DNA of 64,000 bases from Rhodoplanes elegans. Lineage in GTDB: Bacteria > Pseudomonadota > Alphaproteobacteria > Rhizobiales > Xanthobacteraceae. Within the stretch, counting starts at the first letter, position 1; the number at the start of each line of letters is the position of its first letter. Location of the stretch: assembly GCF_016653355.1 (NCBI RefSeq), contig NZ_NHSK01000061.1, positions 1-64,000 of the forward strand, in the 5' to 3' direction. The notes under the pieces were generated by a model. It worked only from the letters and a program-made list of their open reading frames with translations. It did not search any database and was not told the origin of the DNA. This document shows, piece after piece, positions 44,663-53,206 of this stretch. A program made the position numbers and the translations under genes.

Positions 44663-44810
44663 CGTCAGTCCCCCTCGATTGCTCATCATAGCATCGTATC
44701 GTTGATGCTTCGCTTACGGAGCTTCGCGTAAGGAAGACAACGTGACCGCAGGCCGTCTCGCGTGGGCGGCCGGTTCGGGTGGGCGGCGTCGCGCGCGGCG
44801 CTCGGCGGGG

Positions 44811-45293
44811 TCAGGGCGTCGACGGAGGCCCCGAGGCGTCGCCGTCCGGCCTGCCGGTCCCGTAACGCGCCCGGATCGACTTCTCGATCGGGCCGCCGGC
44901 GAGCAGCACGAAGAACAACAGGGGCAGGGCGATGGCGATCACGGTCCAGGCCGCGACCGCGCAGGTCGCGCCGAGGCTCGCCGTCACCCAGATGCAGGCC
45001 GCCGTGGTGAGGCCGCGCACCCGCGCGTCGCCCGAGCCGCGCACGATCACGCCGGCGCCCAGAAACCCGATTCCGGTGAGAATGCCCTGGACGACGCGGC
45101 TGACGTCGGTGAGCCGGTCCTGCTCCTGGATCGACGGGTCGACCGCCGCCATCACGGCGAGCGCGGCGCCGAGCCCGACGAGGCCGAGCGTGCGCATGCC
45201 GGTCGGCTTGCCGTGCAGGTCGCGATTCAGCCCTAGGATCATCCCCACCACGGTCGCCGCGGTCAGGCGCAGGGCGATGTCGGTCCAGTCCAT
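44811..45293 (-). CDS. MgtC/SapB-family membrane protein
   Basis: A 160-residue membrane protein of the MgtC family, members of which help adaptation to low magnesium, acid or intracellular life, partly by inhibiting ATP synthase. Family signatures: [37 protein letters not shown] near the N-terminus, and GILTGIGFLGAGVIVR then VRGLTTAACIWVTASLGATC. Four to five hydrophobic segments. This is the short form lacking the C-terminal ACT-like domain. The ATG at 45293 is preferred over the open extension. Confidence 0.93.
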   Translation of the reverse strand: MDWTDIALRLTAATVVGMILGLNRDLHGKPTGMRTLGLVGLGAALAVMAAVDPSIQEQDRLTDVSRVVQGILTGIGFLGAGVIVRGSGDARVRGLTTAACIWVTASLGATCAVAAWTVIAIALPLLFFVLLAGGPIEKSIRARYGTGRPDGDASGPPSTP

Positions 45294-45337
45294 GGTCGCG
45301 CTCGATCCAGCCAAGAAGCGCGGGCGGTCATTCTGCA

Positions 45338-45465
45338 CCTCTCCCCGCTGCGCGGGGCGAGGTCGGACTTCGCGCCGCAGGCGCGAAGTCCGGGTGAGGG
45401 GGGCGTCTCCGTATCCACGAGGCGCCCCCTCACCCCGACCCTCTCCCCGCGCGCGGGGAGAGGGA
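45338..45465. repeat. Palindromic element, copy C
   Basis: Starts CCTCTCCCCGCTGCGCGGGG and ends CCCTCTCCCCGCGCGCGGGG with inner arms GTGAGGGGGGCG/CGCCCCCTCAC and the hairpin GGACTTCGCGCC/GGCGCGAAGTCC. It lies between the MgtC gene and the end of the large oxidoreductase gene. Same family as copies A and B. Confidence 0.9.
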
Positions 45466-45525
45466 GAACCGGCGCTGTGCGGGTGTGGAAGACAGCTTAG
45501 TGCACCGTTTGTAATGAATACTCGC

Positions 45526-48500
45526 TCACCCCGCCGTGTGCCCGCGCAGATCGAGCTGGCGTAGCGCGCGGTCGATCCACAGCTTGGTGAGCTTCTCCTG
45601 GGTGCCGTTCTGGGAGAGGCGGCTCCTCAGATTGGCGAAGTCGACGTGGTCGAGCTCCTGGTCCTGGTTGGCGCAGGAGAACACGACGGTCTCGGTGCCG
45701 GTCGCCGGGTCCTTGTGGACCTGCAGGCACTGGGCGCAGATCTCCTTCATCATGCACTGCATCGGCGAGTTAATCGAGCCGATCGCCTTGTGGCCGGGCT
45801 TGAGATGGGCGGCCAGCATGCCGTGGCGGGCACGCGCGACCGCGGCCATCATGCCGTCGGAGCCGATGGCGACGACGCGGTCGACGTCGCCGAGGTCGAT
45901 CGGCTGATCGCCGAGCGCCCCGGTCGCGTAGGCCTCCAACGCCGCCACCATGTTGCCGACGAAGGTCTTGTCCTGTGGCCGGTCGGCCGAAAAGCCGGGC
46001 GCCTCGTCGCAGCACCACACGATCGCGTCGGCGGCGCGCTCGATCTCGGCGACCTTGTAGCGGTCGCGGATCTGCTTGTAGCCGGCGAAGTAGAGCACCT
46101 TGCCGCCGCGGGCGCGCGCGGCCTCGCCGATCGAGAACAGCACGGCGTTGCCGAGACCGCCGCCGATCAGCAGCACGGTTTCGCCCGGCTCGATCTCGGT
46201 CGGTGCGCCGGTCGGCCCCATCAGGATGACGGGCTCGCCGGGCCGCAGCGTGGCGCACAGATCCGACGAGCCGCCCATCTCCAGCACGATGGTCGCGAGC
46301 AGGCCTTCGTCGCGGTCCGTCCAGGCGCCGGTGAGGGCGAGGCCCTCCATGGCGAGCGCGGTGCCGTCGACCCGGGTCGCGAAGGTCTCGTAGTTCTGCA
46401 GCCGGTAGAACTGGCCGGGCTCGAAGGCGCGCGCCGCCGCCGGCGCCTTCACCACCACCTCGACGATGGTCGGGGTGAGCCGGTTGACGGCGTGAATGGT
46501 GGCCCGCAGTTCGCGGTCGAGCTTCTGGTAGAGCGCGGTGCGGTCCGGCGGCGCGGTGTCGAGCGTCGCGAGCAGCCGGGCGACGACCGGGAAGCCCTGC
46601 TTGGCGCTGGCCATCGCCTTCACGACATTGCCGGCGAAAGAGGGATGGAGATCGCCGAAGAAGCTGACGGCGCGCCCATCCGCCCGGATGTCGGTCAGCA
46701 CATGGGTGACGGAGGGCTTGGCGATCCGCTCCGGCGCGACCGTCGCGCCGCTCTCGTCGCGGGCGCGAAAATACTTGCCGTCGAGCGTCATGGCGGCGTC
46801 CTCGCGGGCCAGCGTCGTGTTGGGCTGGGTGCCGGCCGCGACCACGATGGTGCGGGCCGGCAGCGTCACCTCGGCCTCGCCCGGCACCTCGCCCTGGCGG
46901 GCGAGCTTCAGCGCGCGCGCGTGGCCGTAATTGTCGAGCACCACCTCGGTCGGCGAGAGGCGCTCGGCGAACCAGATGCCTTCCTCCATCGCTTTGGCGA
47001 TCTCTTCGTGATTGAGCGTGTAGCTCGGCGCCTCGACCATGCGGCGGCGATAGGCGACCGTGACACCGCCCCAGCCCTTGACCAGCGCGGCGAGCCGCGG
47101 CGACCGGTTCTCGCGGGCCGCGGCCTCGCGCTCCGCCCTGATCTGTCGCGCGTGGTCGATGAACTCGTCGGCGATCAGCGTCTCGGCCTCGCTCCAGGCG
47201 GCGCGCACCTGCGCCTCGCTGCGCTCGGCCGCGAGCGCCTCGTAGCGGACCAGGAACTTCTCGACCTGCAGCGGGTAATAGGCGAGCGCCTCGGTCGCCG
47301 TGTCGATCGCGGTCAGACCGCCGCCGATGACGACGACGGGCAGGCGGATCTGCAGGTTGGCGATACTGTCCGGCTTCGCCGCGCCGGTGAGCTGCAGCGC
47401 CATCAGGAAGTCGGAGGCCTGACGCACGCCGGTGGCGAGCCCGTTCTTCATGTCGACGACGGTCGGCTTGCCGGCGCCCGTGCACAGCGCGACGTGATCG
47501 AAGCCGAGCCCGAACGCCTCGTCGATCGTCAGCGTTCCGCCGAACCTGATGCCGCCGAACATCTTGAACTGCGCCCGGCGCTCCAGCAGCAGCCGGATCA
47601 GCTTGAGGTAGTTCTTGTTCCACCGCACCGTGATGCCGTACTCGGCGACGCCGCCGAAGCCGGCCATCACGCGGGTGCCGAGATTCTCCTCCAGTTCGGC
47701 GAGGTCGCGGATCGGCCGGAACGGCACGCGCGCGCCCGACATCTCGGTGCCGGAGATCGACGGGTCGAGCGGCTCGATCTTGAGGCCGTCGACCGCGACG
47801 ACGCCGTGGCCGTCGTTCATCAGGTGATGCGACAGCGTGAAGCCGGCCGGGCCGAGGCCGACGACCAGCACGCTGCGGCCGGTGTCGGGCTTGGGCAGCG
47901 GGCGGCGCAGGTTCAGCGGGTTCCAGCGGGTCAAGAGCGAGTAGATCTCGAAGCCCCACGGCAGCGCCAACACGTCCTTCAGGGCGCGGGTCTCGACCTG
48001 CGGGATGTCGACCGGGTCCTGCTTCTGATAGATGCACGACTTCATGCAGTCGTTGCAGATGCGGTGGCCGGTCGCCGCGCACATCGGATTGTCGATCGTC
48101 ACGATCGCCAACGCCCCGACCGTGTGGCCGCCGGCCTTGACGAGATTCATCTCGGAGATCTTCTCCTCGAGCGGGCAGCCGGCGAGCGGCACCCCGAACT
48201 CGTTGCGGCGGAAGCCGCCGGCCTTCTCCTTGAGGCCGCGCGAGCACGAATCCTTGCCCTGGTTGTGGCACCAGATGCAGTAGTTGGCGTGGTCGAGCGC
48301 ACCGGTCAGATCGGTGCCGCAGTCGGTGAGGGCGAAGCCCTCGCGGAAGCGGCGGTGGTCGTCGGAGAGCTTGAACATCGTCACGCCCTCGACCACCTCG
48401 GTCTCGATCGGGACGAGCCGCATCGGGTCGATCTTGCCGGGCGCCTTGAACAGCACGCCGCCGTGATGGCGGTGCTGGCCGTCGGCCGTGTGGGTCGCCC

Positions 48501-49071
48501 AGGCGGCGTAGCGGGCGAAGAGGTCCAGCACCTCGGCGTGCTCGGCCTCGGTCTCGAAGATCGGCGCCACGAAGGTCGCGAAGGCGAGCTCGTCGAGCGG
48601 TCCGCCCAGCACCTTCGTCACCTGCGCGGCGAGGGCGTCGCCGTCGAAGGCGGCGGCCGCGGCCGGGCCATACTTCTTGGCGGCGCGGCGCTGCACGAAC
48701 AGGCGCTTCACGGTGTAGAGCGGGGCGAGCGCGTGGTGGCGGGCCTGCAGGGCGCGCACCTCGGCGCCGATGCCGAACAGGTCGGCGAGGAAATCCTCGA
48801 CATGCGGGGCGAGCGCGATCAGCAGCTCGGACTCGTCCTTGGCCGCGAGGCCGTCCGGCGTCGCCCGGGCGACCATCAGGCGATCGTGCAGGGACTGGTC
48901 GGCCGTCGCGAGCCAAGCGACGAAAGCGGCGTCGAGCCGCACCAGGCCGTCGCGGTCGTAGAGGTCGGCGAAGGCGAGGCCGTGGGCGAGGCGAACGGGC
49001 GTCGCATCGGCGCGCGTGGCGCCGGACGCCTGGGACGGAGAACGCACGACGGTGTCGATCGGCGAGGTCAT
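45526..49071 (-). CDS. 1181-residue FAD/iron-sulfur oxidoreductase, GltD-like plus PyrK/NfnA-like fusion
   Basis: A large soluble flavoprotein. Residues 1-250 are a helical region of unknown type. Cys clusters follow: CIWCHNQGKDSC near 264-275, GCPLEE near 298 and CNDCMKSC near 338-346, as in the two-cluster N-terminal domain of GltD/NfnB. A dinucleotide fold starts at VLVVGLGPAGF (about 400) and a second at VVVIGGGLTAID (about 585). From about 890 a PyrK/NfnA-like FAD and NAD domain (FEPGQFYRL; ETVLLIGGGLGNAVLF) ends with C-x4-C-x2-C (MMKEICAQC region, about 1107-1115) plus CANQD for a 2Fe-2S cluster. The join places both halves of an Nfn-type electron-bifurcating enzyme in one chain, a plausible but unproven role. 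Opposite-strand frames are shadows. Confidence 0.88.
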   Translation of the reverse strand: MTSPIDTVVRSPSQASGATRADATPVRLAHGLAFADLYDRDGLVRLDAAFVAWLATADQSLHDRLMVARATPDGLAAKDESELLIALAPHVEDFLADLFGIGAEVRALQARHHALAPLYTVKRLFVQRRAAKKYGPAAAAAFDGDALAAQVTKVLGGPLDELAFATFVAPIFETEAEHAEVLDLFARYAAWATHTADGQHRHHGGVLFKAPGKIDPMRLVPIETEVVEGVTMFKLSDDHRRFREGFALTDCGTDLTGALDHANYCIWCHNQGKDSCSRGLKEKAGGFRRNEFGVPLAGCPLEEKISEMNLVKAGGHTVGALAIVTIDNPMCAATGHRICNDCMKSCIYQKQDPVDIPQVETRALKDVLALPWGFEIYSLLTRWNPLNLRRPLPKPDTGRSVLVVGLGPAGFTLSHHLMNDGHGVVAVDGLKIEPLDPSISGTEMSGARVPFRPIRDLAELEENLGTRVMAGFGGVAEYGITVRWNKNYLKLIRLLLERRAQFKMFGGIRFGGTLTIDEAFGLGFDHVALCTGAGKPTVVDMKNGLATGVRQASDFLMALQLTGAAKPDSIANLQIRLPVVVIGGGLTAIDTATEALAYYPLQVEKFLVRYEALAAERSEAQVRAAWSEAETLIADEFIDHARQIRAEREAAARENRSPRLAALVKGWGGVTVAYRRRMVEAPSYTLNHEEIAKAMEEGIWFAERLSPTEVVLDNYGHARALKLARQGEVPGEAEVTLPARTIVVAAGTQPNTTLAREDAAMTLDGKYFRARDESGATVAPERIAKPSVTHVLTDIRADGRAVSFFGDLHPSFAGNVVKAMASAKQGFPVVARLLATLDTAPPDRTALYQKLDRELRATIHAVNRLTPTIVEVVVKAPAAARAFEPGQFYRLQNYETFATRVDGTALAMEGLALTGAWTDRDEGLLATIVLEMGGSSDLCATLRPGEPVILMGPTGAPTEIEPGETVLLIGGGLGNAVLFSIGEAARARGGKVLYFAGYKQIRDRYKVAEIERAADAIVWCCDEAPGFSADRPQDKTFVGNMVAALEAYATGALGDQPIDLGDVDRVVAIGSDGMMAAVARARHGMLAAHLKPGHKAIGSINSPMQCMMKEICAQCLQVHKDPATGTETVVFSCANQDQELDHVDFANLRSRLSQNGTQEKLTKLWIDRALRQLDLRGHTAG

Positions 49072-49532
49072 GTCGGAGATGCTGTCCTGGTCTGCGCAAC
49101 TGCGTCGCCGCCACGATGCGGCGCGGTCATTTTCGAGCCGAGGACGCCTATAGCACAAATCGGGATCGGCCGAATCGCGCCCCGTCGCTCCGTTCGGGCG
49201 GGTTCCAGGCGCGCCAACCTACCCGGATGGACGAGTTTTTGGGTTCCACCACGGTTTTCTACTACCCCCGTGATAGGACTAATGGCGCAGGCGAGGAATT
49301 AGGTGTCTTTATCGTGGGCCGAGCGGGCGTGGACGCGTCTGCAGGGGGCCCGGGTGCATATGCGCCACTTTGGTCGGCAAGATCGTGGTCGGCGAAACGT
49401 GGTCGGCGAAAGCGAGACTGTTTCCGGGCGTCGTACCGAAAAGACCGCGCGCGGCCGAGGCCGGCGACTGGCCATGCTTCGCATGCGCCGGGCCGAGCCT
49501 CGTGGCGGCGGTCGACCAGGCCGGGTCGTGCC
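49072..49532. other. 461-bp gap before the second GntR regulator
   Basis: Divergent region between the fused oxidoreductase and the GntR gene. It has lower GC than its neighbours near 49225-49320 (GGTTTTCTACTACCCCCGTG). It contains the palindrome GCATATGC (about 49355) and the three-fold TGGTCGGC repeat described separately. No gene was recognised. Confidence 0.5.
49371..49411 (+). repeat. Iteron-like TGGTCGGC repeats upstream of the GntR gene
   Basis: TGGTCGGC occurs at 49371, 49386 and 49400; the last two lie in exact 14-bp tandem copies CGTGGTCGGCGAAA (49384-49397 and 49398-49411). The spacing of 14-15 bp is somewhat more than one helical turn. They lie about 120-160 bp before the GntR start and could be an operator. 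Confidence 0.6.
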
Positions 49533-50342
49533 ATGACCGATTCAGAATTGTCCTTCGACGTGCCGGCGCTGGTGTCGCTGTCGCGTCAGATCGAGATGCA
49601 TCTCGAGCGCCTCATCGTGCAGGGCGCGCTCAAGAGTGGGCAACGCCTGTCGGAGCCCGACATCGCCAAGCGATTCCGCACCAGCCGTTCGCCGGTGCGC
49701 GAGGCGCTGCGGCGGCTGGAGCAGGTCGGGCTGGTGGTGATCGAGCCGCGTCGCGGTGCCTCCGTGAAGGCGCCGAACGAGCGCGACATCTCCGACATGC
49801 TGGCGATCCGCGAGGCCCTGGAAGGGATGGCGGCGCGGCTCGCCGCCGAGCGGGCCGAGTCCGAGGACATCGCCCGGCTCGAGGCCTGCATCGCCGCTCC
49901 GGCCGGCACCGACGAGCAGTCTGGCCTCGCGCTGGTGGACTTCCACGAGGCGCTGGCGCAGGCGGCGCACAATCCCGCCCTGCAGGCCATGCTGCGCGGC
50001 TCGCTCAACCTGTTCCGGATGGTGCGGGCGATTCCGGCCGACCATCATGCGCGCAAGGCGCGCGCCGCGGAGGAGCATGCGGCGGTCGTCGCCGCCATCG
50101 CGGCCCGCGATCCCGACGCCGCCGAGGCGGCCGCCCGCCGTCACATCCGCACGATGCGGGCGCAGCTGCTGGACGCCGGTGGCGCGATCACCGAGGACGA
50201 GCGGTCGGCGGCAGCCGGGGTGGCGTTCGACGCGACCGCGGATGCGGACGACGACGAGGCGCTGACCCGCCCGACCAACGGCGCGCGCCGGTCGACCCGC
50301 GGCGGTGCGCTGGGGAACGGCCGCGACGATCCGGCCGCGTGA
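49533..50342 (+). CDS. GntR-family regulator, FCD subfamily
   Basis: A 269-residue FadR/FCD-type regulator. Winged helix: SLSRQIEMHLERLIVQGALKSG and IAKRFRTSRSPVREALRRLEQVGLVVIEPRRG. FCD domain: ISDMLAIREALEGMAARLAAE, LVDFHEALAQAAHNPALQ, and EEHAAVVAAIAARDPDAAEAAARRHIRTM, with the Asp and His residues that bind metal in this family. The C-terminal 40 residues are acidic then basic and look disordered. It is convergent with the 3-hydroxyacyl-CoA dehydrogenase, with a 4-bp gap between the stops; an acyl-CoA-related role is possible. Confidence 0.92.
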   Translation: MTDSELSFDVPALVSLSRQIEMHLERLIVQGALKSGQRLSEPDIAKRFRTSRSPVREALRRLEQVGLVVIEPRRGASVKAPNERDISDMLAIREALEGMAARLAAERAESEDIARLEACIAAPAGTDEQSGLALVDFHEALAQAAHNPALQAMLRGSLNLFRMVRAIPADHHARKARAAEEHAAVVAAIAARDPDAAEAAARRHIRTMRAQLLDAGGAITEDERSAAAGVAFDATADADDDEALTRPTNGARRSTRGGALGNGRDDPAA

Positions 50343-50346
50343 GACT

Positions 50347-51249
50347 CTAGCCGTCGCGCCGGGCCGTGAGCGTGCGGTTCAGCCGCTCGCGCACGGCGTC
50401 GGCCTCCTCGCGCGTCCAGCGGCGGAAGCCCTCGCCGGTCTTCATTCCGAGCTTGCCTTCGGCCACCTTGGCACGGAGGAAGTCGGTCGGCTCGGCCGAG
50501 CGGTCGAGCTGCGGGACCAGCGTCTCCTGGATGTCGAGCGTGAGGTCGAGGCCGACAAGGTCGCATTGCTCGAGCGGCCCGAGCACGGCGAGCCGCGCCC
50601 CGAAGCCGGTCTTCACGACGGTGTCGATCGTGGCGGCGTCGGCGACGCCGGCGGCGAGCAGGGCGATCGCCTCGCGCTTGAGCGCATGCTGGAGCCGGTT
50701 GCCGATGAAGCCGGGTATGTCGCGCCGCACATGCACGGGCGCCTTCCCGGCGGCGCGCAGCAGATCCATGGTCGCGGCGATCGTCGCGTCGGTGGTCCAT
50801 TCGGTCTGGATCACCTCGACCAGCGGGACGAGATGCGGCGGGTTCCAGAAATGGGTGCCGACGACGCGGCCGCGATGGGTCAGGTGACGACCGATCTCGG
50901 TGCTCGGGATCGCCGAGGAGTTGCTCGCCAGGATCGTCTCGGGCGCGACGAGGTCCTCGAGCTCGGCGAACAGGTCGCGCTTGAGCGCGAGCTTCTCGGG
51001 GGCCGCCTCGAACACCACGTCGCTGCCGACGGCGGCCGGGGCCAGGCGGTCGTGAATCGCGATCGCTTCGACGACGGCGCGGTCGCGCCCGAGCAGATCA
51101 CAGAGCCCGGCGAGCCGGTCCGGCAGGCCCGCCCGCACCGCCTCGGTCGGTTCGAAGATGCGCACCGGATGGCCGGCGGCGGCGAACAGGAAGGCGATGC
51201 CGTGGCCCATCAGGCCGCCACCCACGACCGCGATGGTCTTGCGCGTCAC
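50347..51249 (-). CDS. 3-hydroxyacyl-CoA dehydrogenase family protein
   Basis: A 300-residue NAD-dependent dehydrogenase. NAD loop VVGGGLMGHGIAFLFAAAGH (residues 8-27), catalytic region NSSAIPSTEIGRHLTHRGRVVGTHFWNPPHLVPLVEVI with the His-Glu pair, and the C-terminal helical domain (IPGFIGNRLQHALKREAIALLAAG; GPLEQCDLVGLDLTLDI). Family members oxidise 3-hydroxyacyl-CoA, 3-hydroxybutyryl-CoA or L-gulonate/carnitine-type substrates. The GTH instead of SSH-type loop leaves the substrate open. Convergent with the GntR gene. Confidence 0.93.
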   Translation of the reverse strand: MTRKTIAVVGGGLMGHGIAFLFAAAGHPVRIFEPTEAVRAGLPDRLAGLCDLLGRDRAVVEAIAIHDRLAPAAVGSDVVFEAAPEKLALKRDLFAELEDLVAPETILASNSSAIPSTEIGRHLTHRGRVVGTHFWNPPHLVPLVEVIQTEWTTDATIAATMDLLRAAGKAPVHVRRDIPGFIGNRLQHALKREAIALLAAGVADAATIDTVVKTGFGARLAVLGPLEQCDLVGLDLTLDIQETLVPQLDRSAEPTDFLRAKVAEGKLGMKTGEGFRRWTREEADAVRERLNRTLTARRDG

Positions 51250-51346
51250 CGCGTGCTCCTGTCTCGAAACGCTTCGCCTGAACCTGCGGCCGCCCGGCCC
51301 GGGCGGACCGCCACGACGCGCGGCAACGCCGCGACCGGGAGCGGGA

Positions 51347-51715
51347 TCAGCGACCGCGACGGGCCGGCTTGCAGAACGACCTGTGGAGCGCCGCGATGAT
51401 CTCGCGGACCTCGGGACGGGCCAGCGAGTAGTAGACGTTCTTGCCGTCGCGGCGCGTCTCGACGAGGTCGTCGGCGCGCAGTCGCGCGAGCTGCTGCGAC
51501 ACGGCCGGCTGGCGGAGCTTCACGGTCTGCTCGATCTCGCTGACCGACTTCTCGCCCTCGGTCAGCATGCAGAGGATGACCAGGCGGGCCTCGTGCGACA
51601 GGGCTTTCAGGAATTCGCTCGCCTCGCGGGCATTGGCCCGCATGGTGCCGAGATCGACCGCGCTGCCGGCGGAGGACGTCCGCGTGCGGCGGGCGACGGG
51701 GGTCTGAAGGTTCAT
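51347..51715 (-). CDS. ArsR-family persulfide sensor, SqrR/BigR type
   Basis: A 122-residue winged-helix repressor. It has the ArsR core (FLKALSHEARLVILCMLTEG; IEQTVKLRQPAVSQQLARLR; GKNVYYSLARPEVREIIAAL). Its two cysteines, Cys49 and Cys115, are 66 residues apart, the same spacing as the dithiol pair of SqrR (41/107) and BigR (42/108), which sense persulfides. Metal-binding ELCVCDL-type motifs are absent. Regulated genes in the family are sulfide:quinone reductase or persulfide dioxygenase types; none is next to it, so its target here is unclear. Its ATG overlaps the stop of an 83-codon frame by four bases. Confidence 0.92.
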   Translation of the reverse strand: MNLQTPVARRTRTSSAGSAVDLGTMRANAREASEFLKALSHEARLVILCMLTEGEKSVSEIEQTVKLRQPAVSQQLARLRADDLVETRRDGKNVYYSLARPEVREIIAALHRSFCKPARRGR

Positions 51716-51963
51716 GCGTGGTCCTGTCTCGGGTGGCCCTGTGTGTCGGTCTCGATGGTCGTCGTTCGACTTGGATGCTCGATACCGGGTGTTCGGTATC
51801 GAGTGCTCGGTTTCGAGTGTTCGATATCGCGACGGTCTAATGTGTCGGTCGCGACGGTGTCGTTCGCGGAGGTGTCGTTCTCAGTGGTGTCGTTCTCAGT
51901 GGTGCGCGAGCCCGGGCCGAGACGCCGGCTGCCGCCGCTCTCGCGGCCCAGCCATTGTTTCAA
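51712..51963 (-). CDS. Possible coupled upstream frame with TTEND repeats
   Basis: An 83-codon frame leading into the ArsR gene. It begins MKQWLGRESGGSRRLGPG and contains TTEND-TTEND-TSAND-TVATD repeats encoded by the 15-bp tandem DNA repeat. Its TGA overlaps the ArsR ATG (ATGA), so ribosomes finishing it could reinitiate. It may be a leader peptide or only the chance reading of repeat DNA. No ribosome site is evident at its start. Confidence 0.3.
   Translation of the reverse strand: MKQWLGRESGGSRRLGPGSRTTENDTTENDTSANDTVATDTLDRRDIEHSKPSTRYRTPGIEHPSRTTTIETDTQGHPRQDHA
51856..51904. repeat. 15-bp tandem repeats in the ArsR leader
   Basis: GGTGTCGTTCTCAGT occurs twice (51871-51885, 51886-51900) after a diverged copy GGTGTCGTTCGCGGA (51856-51870). 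Just upstream of the gene in the same leader a 9-bp inverted repeat CTCGATACC/GGTATCGAG (51778-51803) could be an operator or RNA hairpin. Farther out an AT-rich segment CAAATATCACGATATCG (51961-51977) could hold the promoter or the repressor site. Confidence 0.75.
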
Positions 51964-52107
51964 ATATCACGATATCGAAGGTCTGTCAGCGCAGCACCGC
52001 GCGGCCCGGTGATGCACGACCCCGCGGCCGACGCGGGTGCGACCGCGCGGCCGAAAAGCCGTTTCGATGGGCGCACCGGCCGCGGAGGCCCGGTTTCAGT
52101 CGGCGGC

Positions 52108-52293
52108 TCAGTCGTTCGTCCCGCCGGCCGGTCGGCGTCCGGTCGGGGCGACCTGGTCCTGATGGCCGGTCTGCTGCGAGCGCTGGCCCGGCTCCTTCCA
52201 CGGCTCGTGGGTGCCCTGCTGGCCACTCTTGTCGCGGGTCTTGGGATCCGTTTTAGGATCGTTCTCGACTGGACGGTGGATGTTCTCGGTCAC
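52108..52293 (-). CDS. Small hydrophilic conserved protein
   Basis: A 61-residue product from a GTG at 52293: TENIHRPVENDPKTDPKTRD, then KSGQQGTHEPWKEPGQRSQQ and a Pro/Gly-rich end. From memory short proteins with PVENDPKTDP and GTHEPWKQPGQ motifs recur in rhizobia without known role; composition (no hydrophobic core, many Gln/Asp/Pro) suggests a hydrophilin-like stress protein. A CGAGGACA sequence lies 7-12 bases before the GTG. It is leftward, downstream of the hibernation factor gene. Confidence 0.65.
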   Translation of the reverse strand: MTENIHRPVENDPKTDPKTRDKSGQQGTHEPWKEPGQRSQQTGHQDQVAPTGRRPAGGTND

Positions 52294-52418
52294 GGCGGTG
52301 TCCTCGACGGGGAGGGGCCCGGTCTCGAGACCGCGGTCTCGAGACCAAGCCCGAGGCTGACGACCGGCGCACGGGATCGCGCGCCGGGGCCTGCCGCCGG
52401 TGCGAGGACCTGCGCCGG

Positions 52419-52997
52419 CTACTCGGCGGACTTCACCCGCACCTTGGTGGCGACCGGACCCGTGTCGCCAACACCCTCGACGTAGTAAAGTTCGTCGCCG
52501 CGTCCGAGCGCGTCGAAGTCGCCGGCCAGGACGCTGTTGCGGTGGAAGTAGAGCAGGCTGCCCTCCGACGTGACGAGATAGCCGAAGTCCTGCTCCGACT
52601 GCACCTCGGCGACCTGCCCGAGCTTCTGGTTCTGGATGTCGCTGTAGATCGCCTTGGTCTTGCCCTGCCGCTGCTCCTTGAGGCCGACGAGCTGGCGCTC
52701 GGCGATGCGGAACGCCTCGTTGATCGCCTTCTGCAGATCGGGCCGCTGATACTTGCGCTGCAGATGCTCGGGCTCGTGGCTGACGACCAGATCGGCGCGG
52801 CCCGGGATCCCGATCTCGATCCGCACCACGGGCGGGATCGAGGAGCCGTTCGACTTGGCACGCTGATCGACCCGGACCCGGCACGACGTGATCCGCTCGA
52901 ACAGACGCTCGAGGTCCGCGACCCGGTTGCGGATCATGGTCTCCGCCCAGTCCGAGGAGTCGATGTTGTGGAAAGCGATGTCGACGGGAACTTGCAT
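52419..52997 (-). CDS. Ribosome hibernation factor-like protein with cold-shock-like tail
   Basis: A 192-residue protein. Residues 1-110 resemble the RaiA/HPF S30AE domain that binds idle 30S subunits (VPVDIAFHNIDSSDWAETMI; RVRVDQRAKSN; VVRIEIGIPGRADLVVSHE; PDLQKAINEAFRIAERQL). Residues about 135-190 resemble a cold-shock/S1-like fold (EQDFGYLVTSEGSLLYFHRN; DELYYVEGVGDTGPVATKV). The classical long HPF has a different dimerisation tail, so this is the variant with an RNA-binding tail. Divergent from topoisomerase IB, sharing a 209-bp control region. Confidence 0.87.
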   Translation of the reverse strand: MQVPVDIAFHNIDSSDWAETMIRNRVADLERLFERITSCRVRVDQRAKSNGSSIPPVVRIEIGIPGRADLVVSHEPEHLQRKYQRPDLQKAINEAFRIAERQLVGLKEQRQGKTKAIYSDIQNQKLGQVAEVQSEQDFGYLVTSEGSLLYFHRNSVLAGDFDALGRGDELYYVEGVGDTGPVATKVRVKSAE

Positions 52998-53206
52998 TGG
53001 TCACCTGACAAGCGGTGAGGATGAAGGCGCGGGACGATTCACAATGCCTCAATCTAGGCATTCCTGCGCGGGATTTCCAGGATGCGCGGCGGTGAGCCGC
53101 GCCGTCGGGTGGGGCGCAGCGTGGCGGGGAGGGCATTGTCGCCCGGAACCAGCATGGATCGGCCGGAATTGATTTTTCGCTAAGAACAACAACCAGGTCA
53201 TCCCCG

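Noticed and set aside
45646-49302. 1218-codon rightward frame opposite the large oxidoreductase
   Set aside because: The longest frame on its strand, but no domain and shadow-like composition; the leftward frame has ordered Cys clusters and dinucleotide folds.
53145-53175. Possible general-stress (EcfG) promoter before topoisomerase IB
   Set aside because: GGAAC is present at 53145, but no CGTT lies 16-17 bp downstream.
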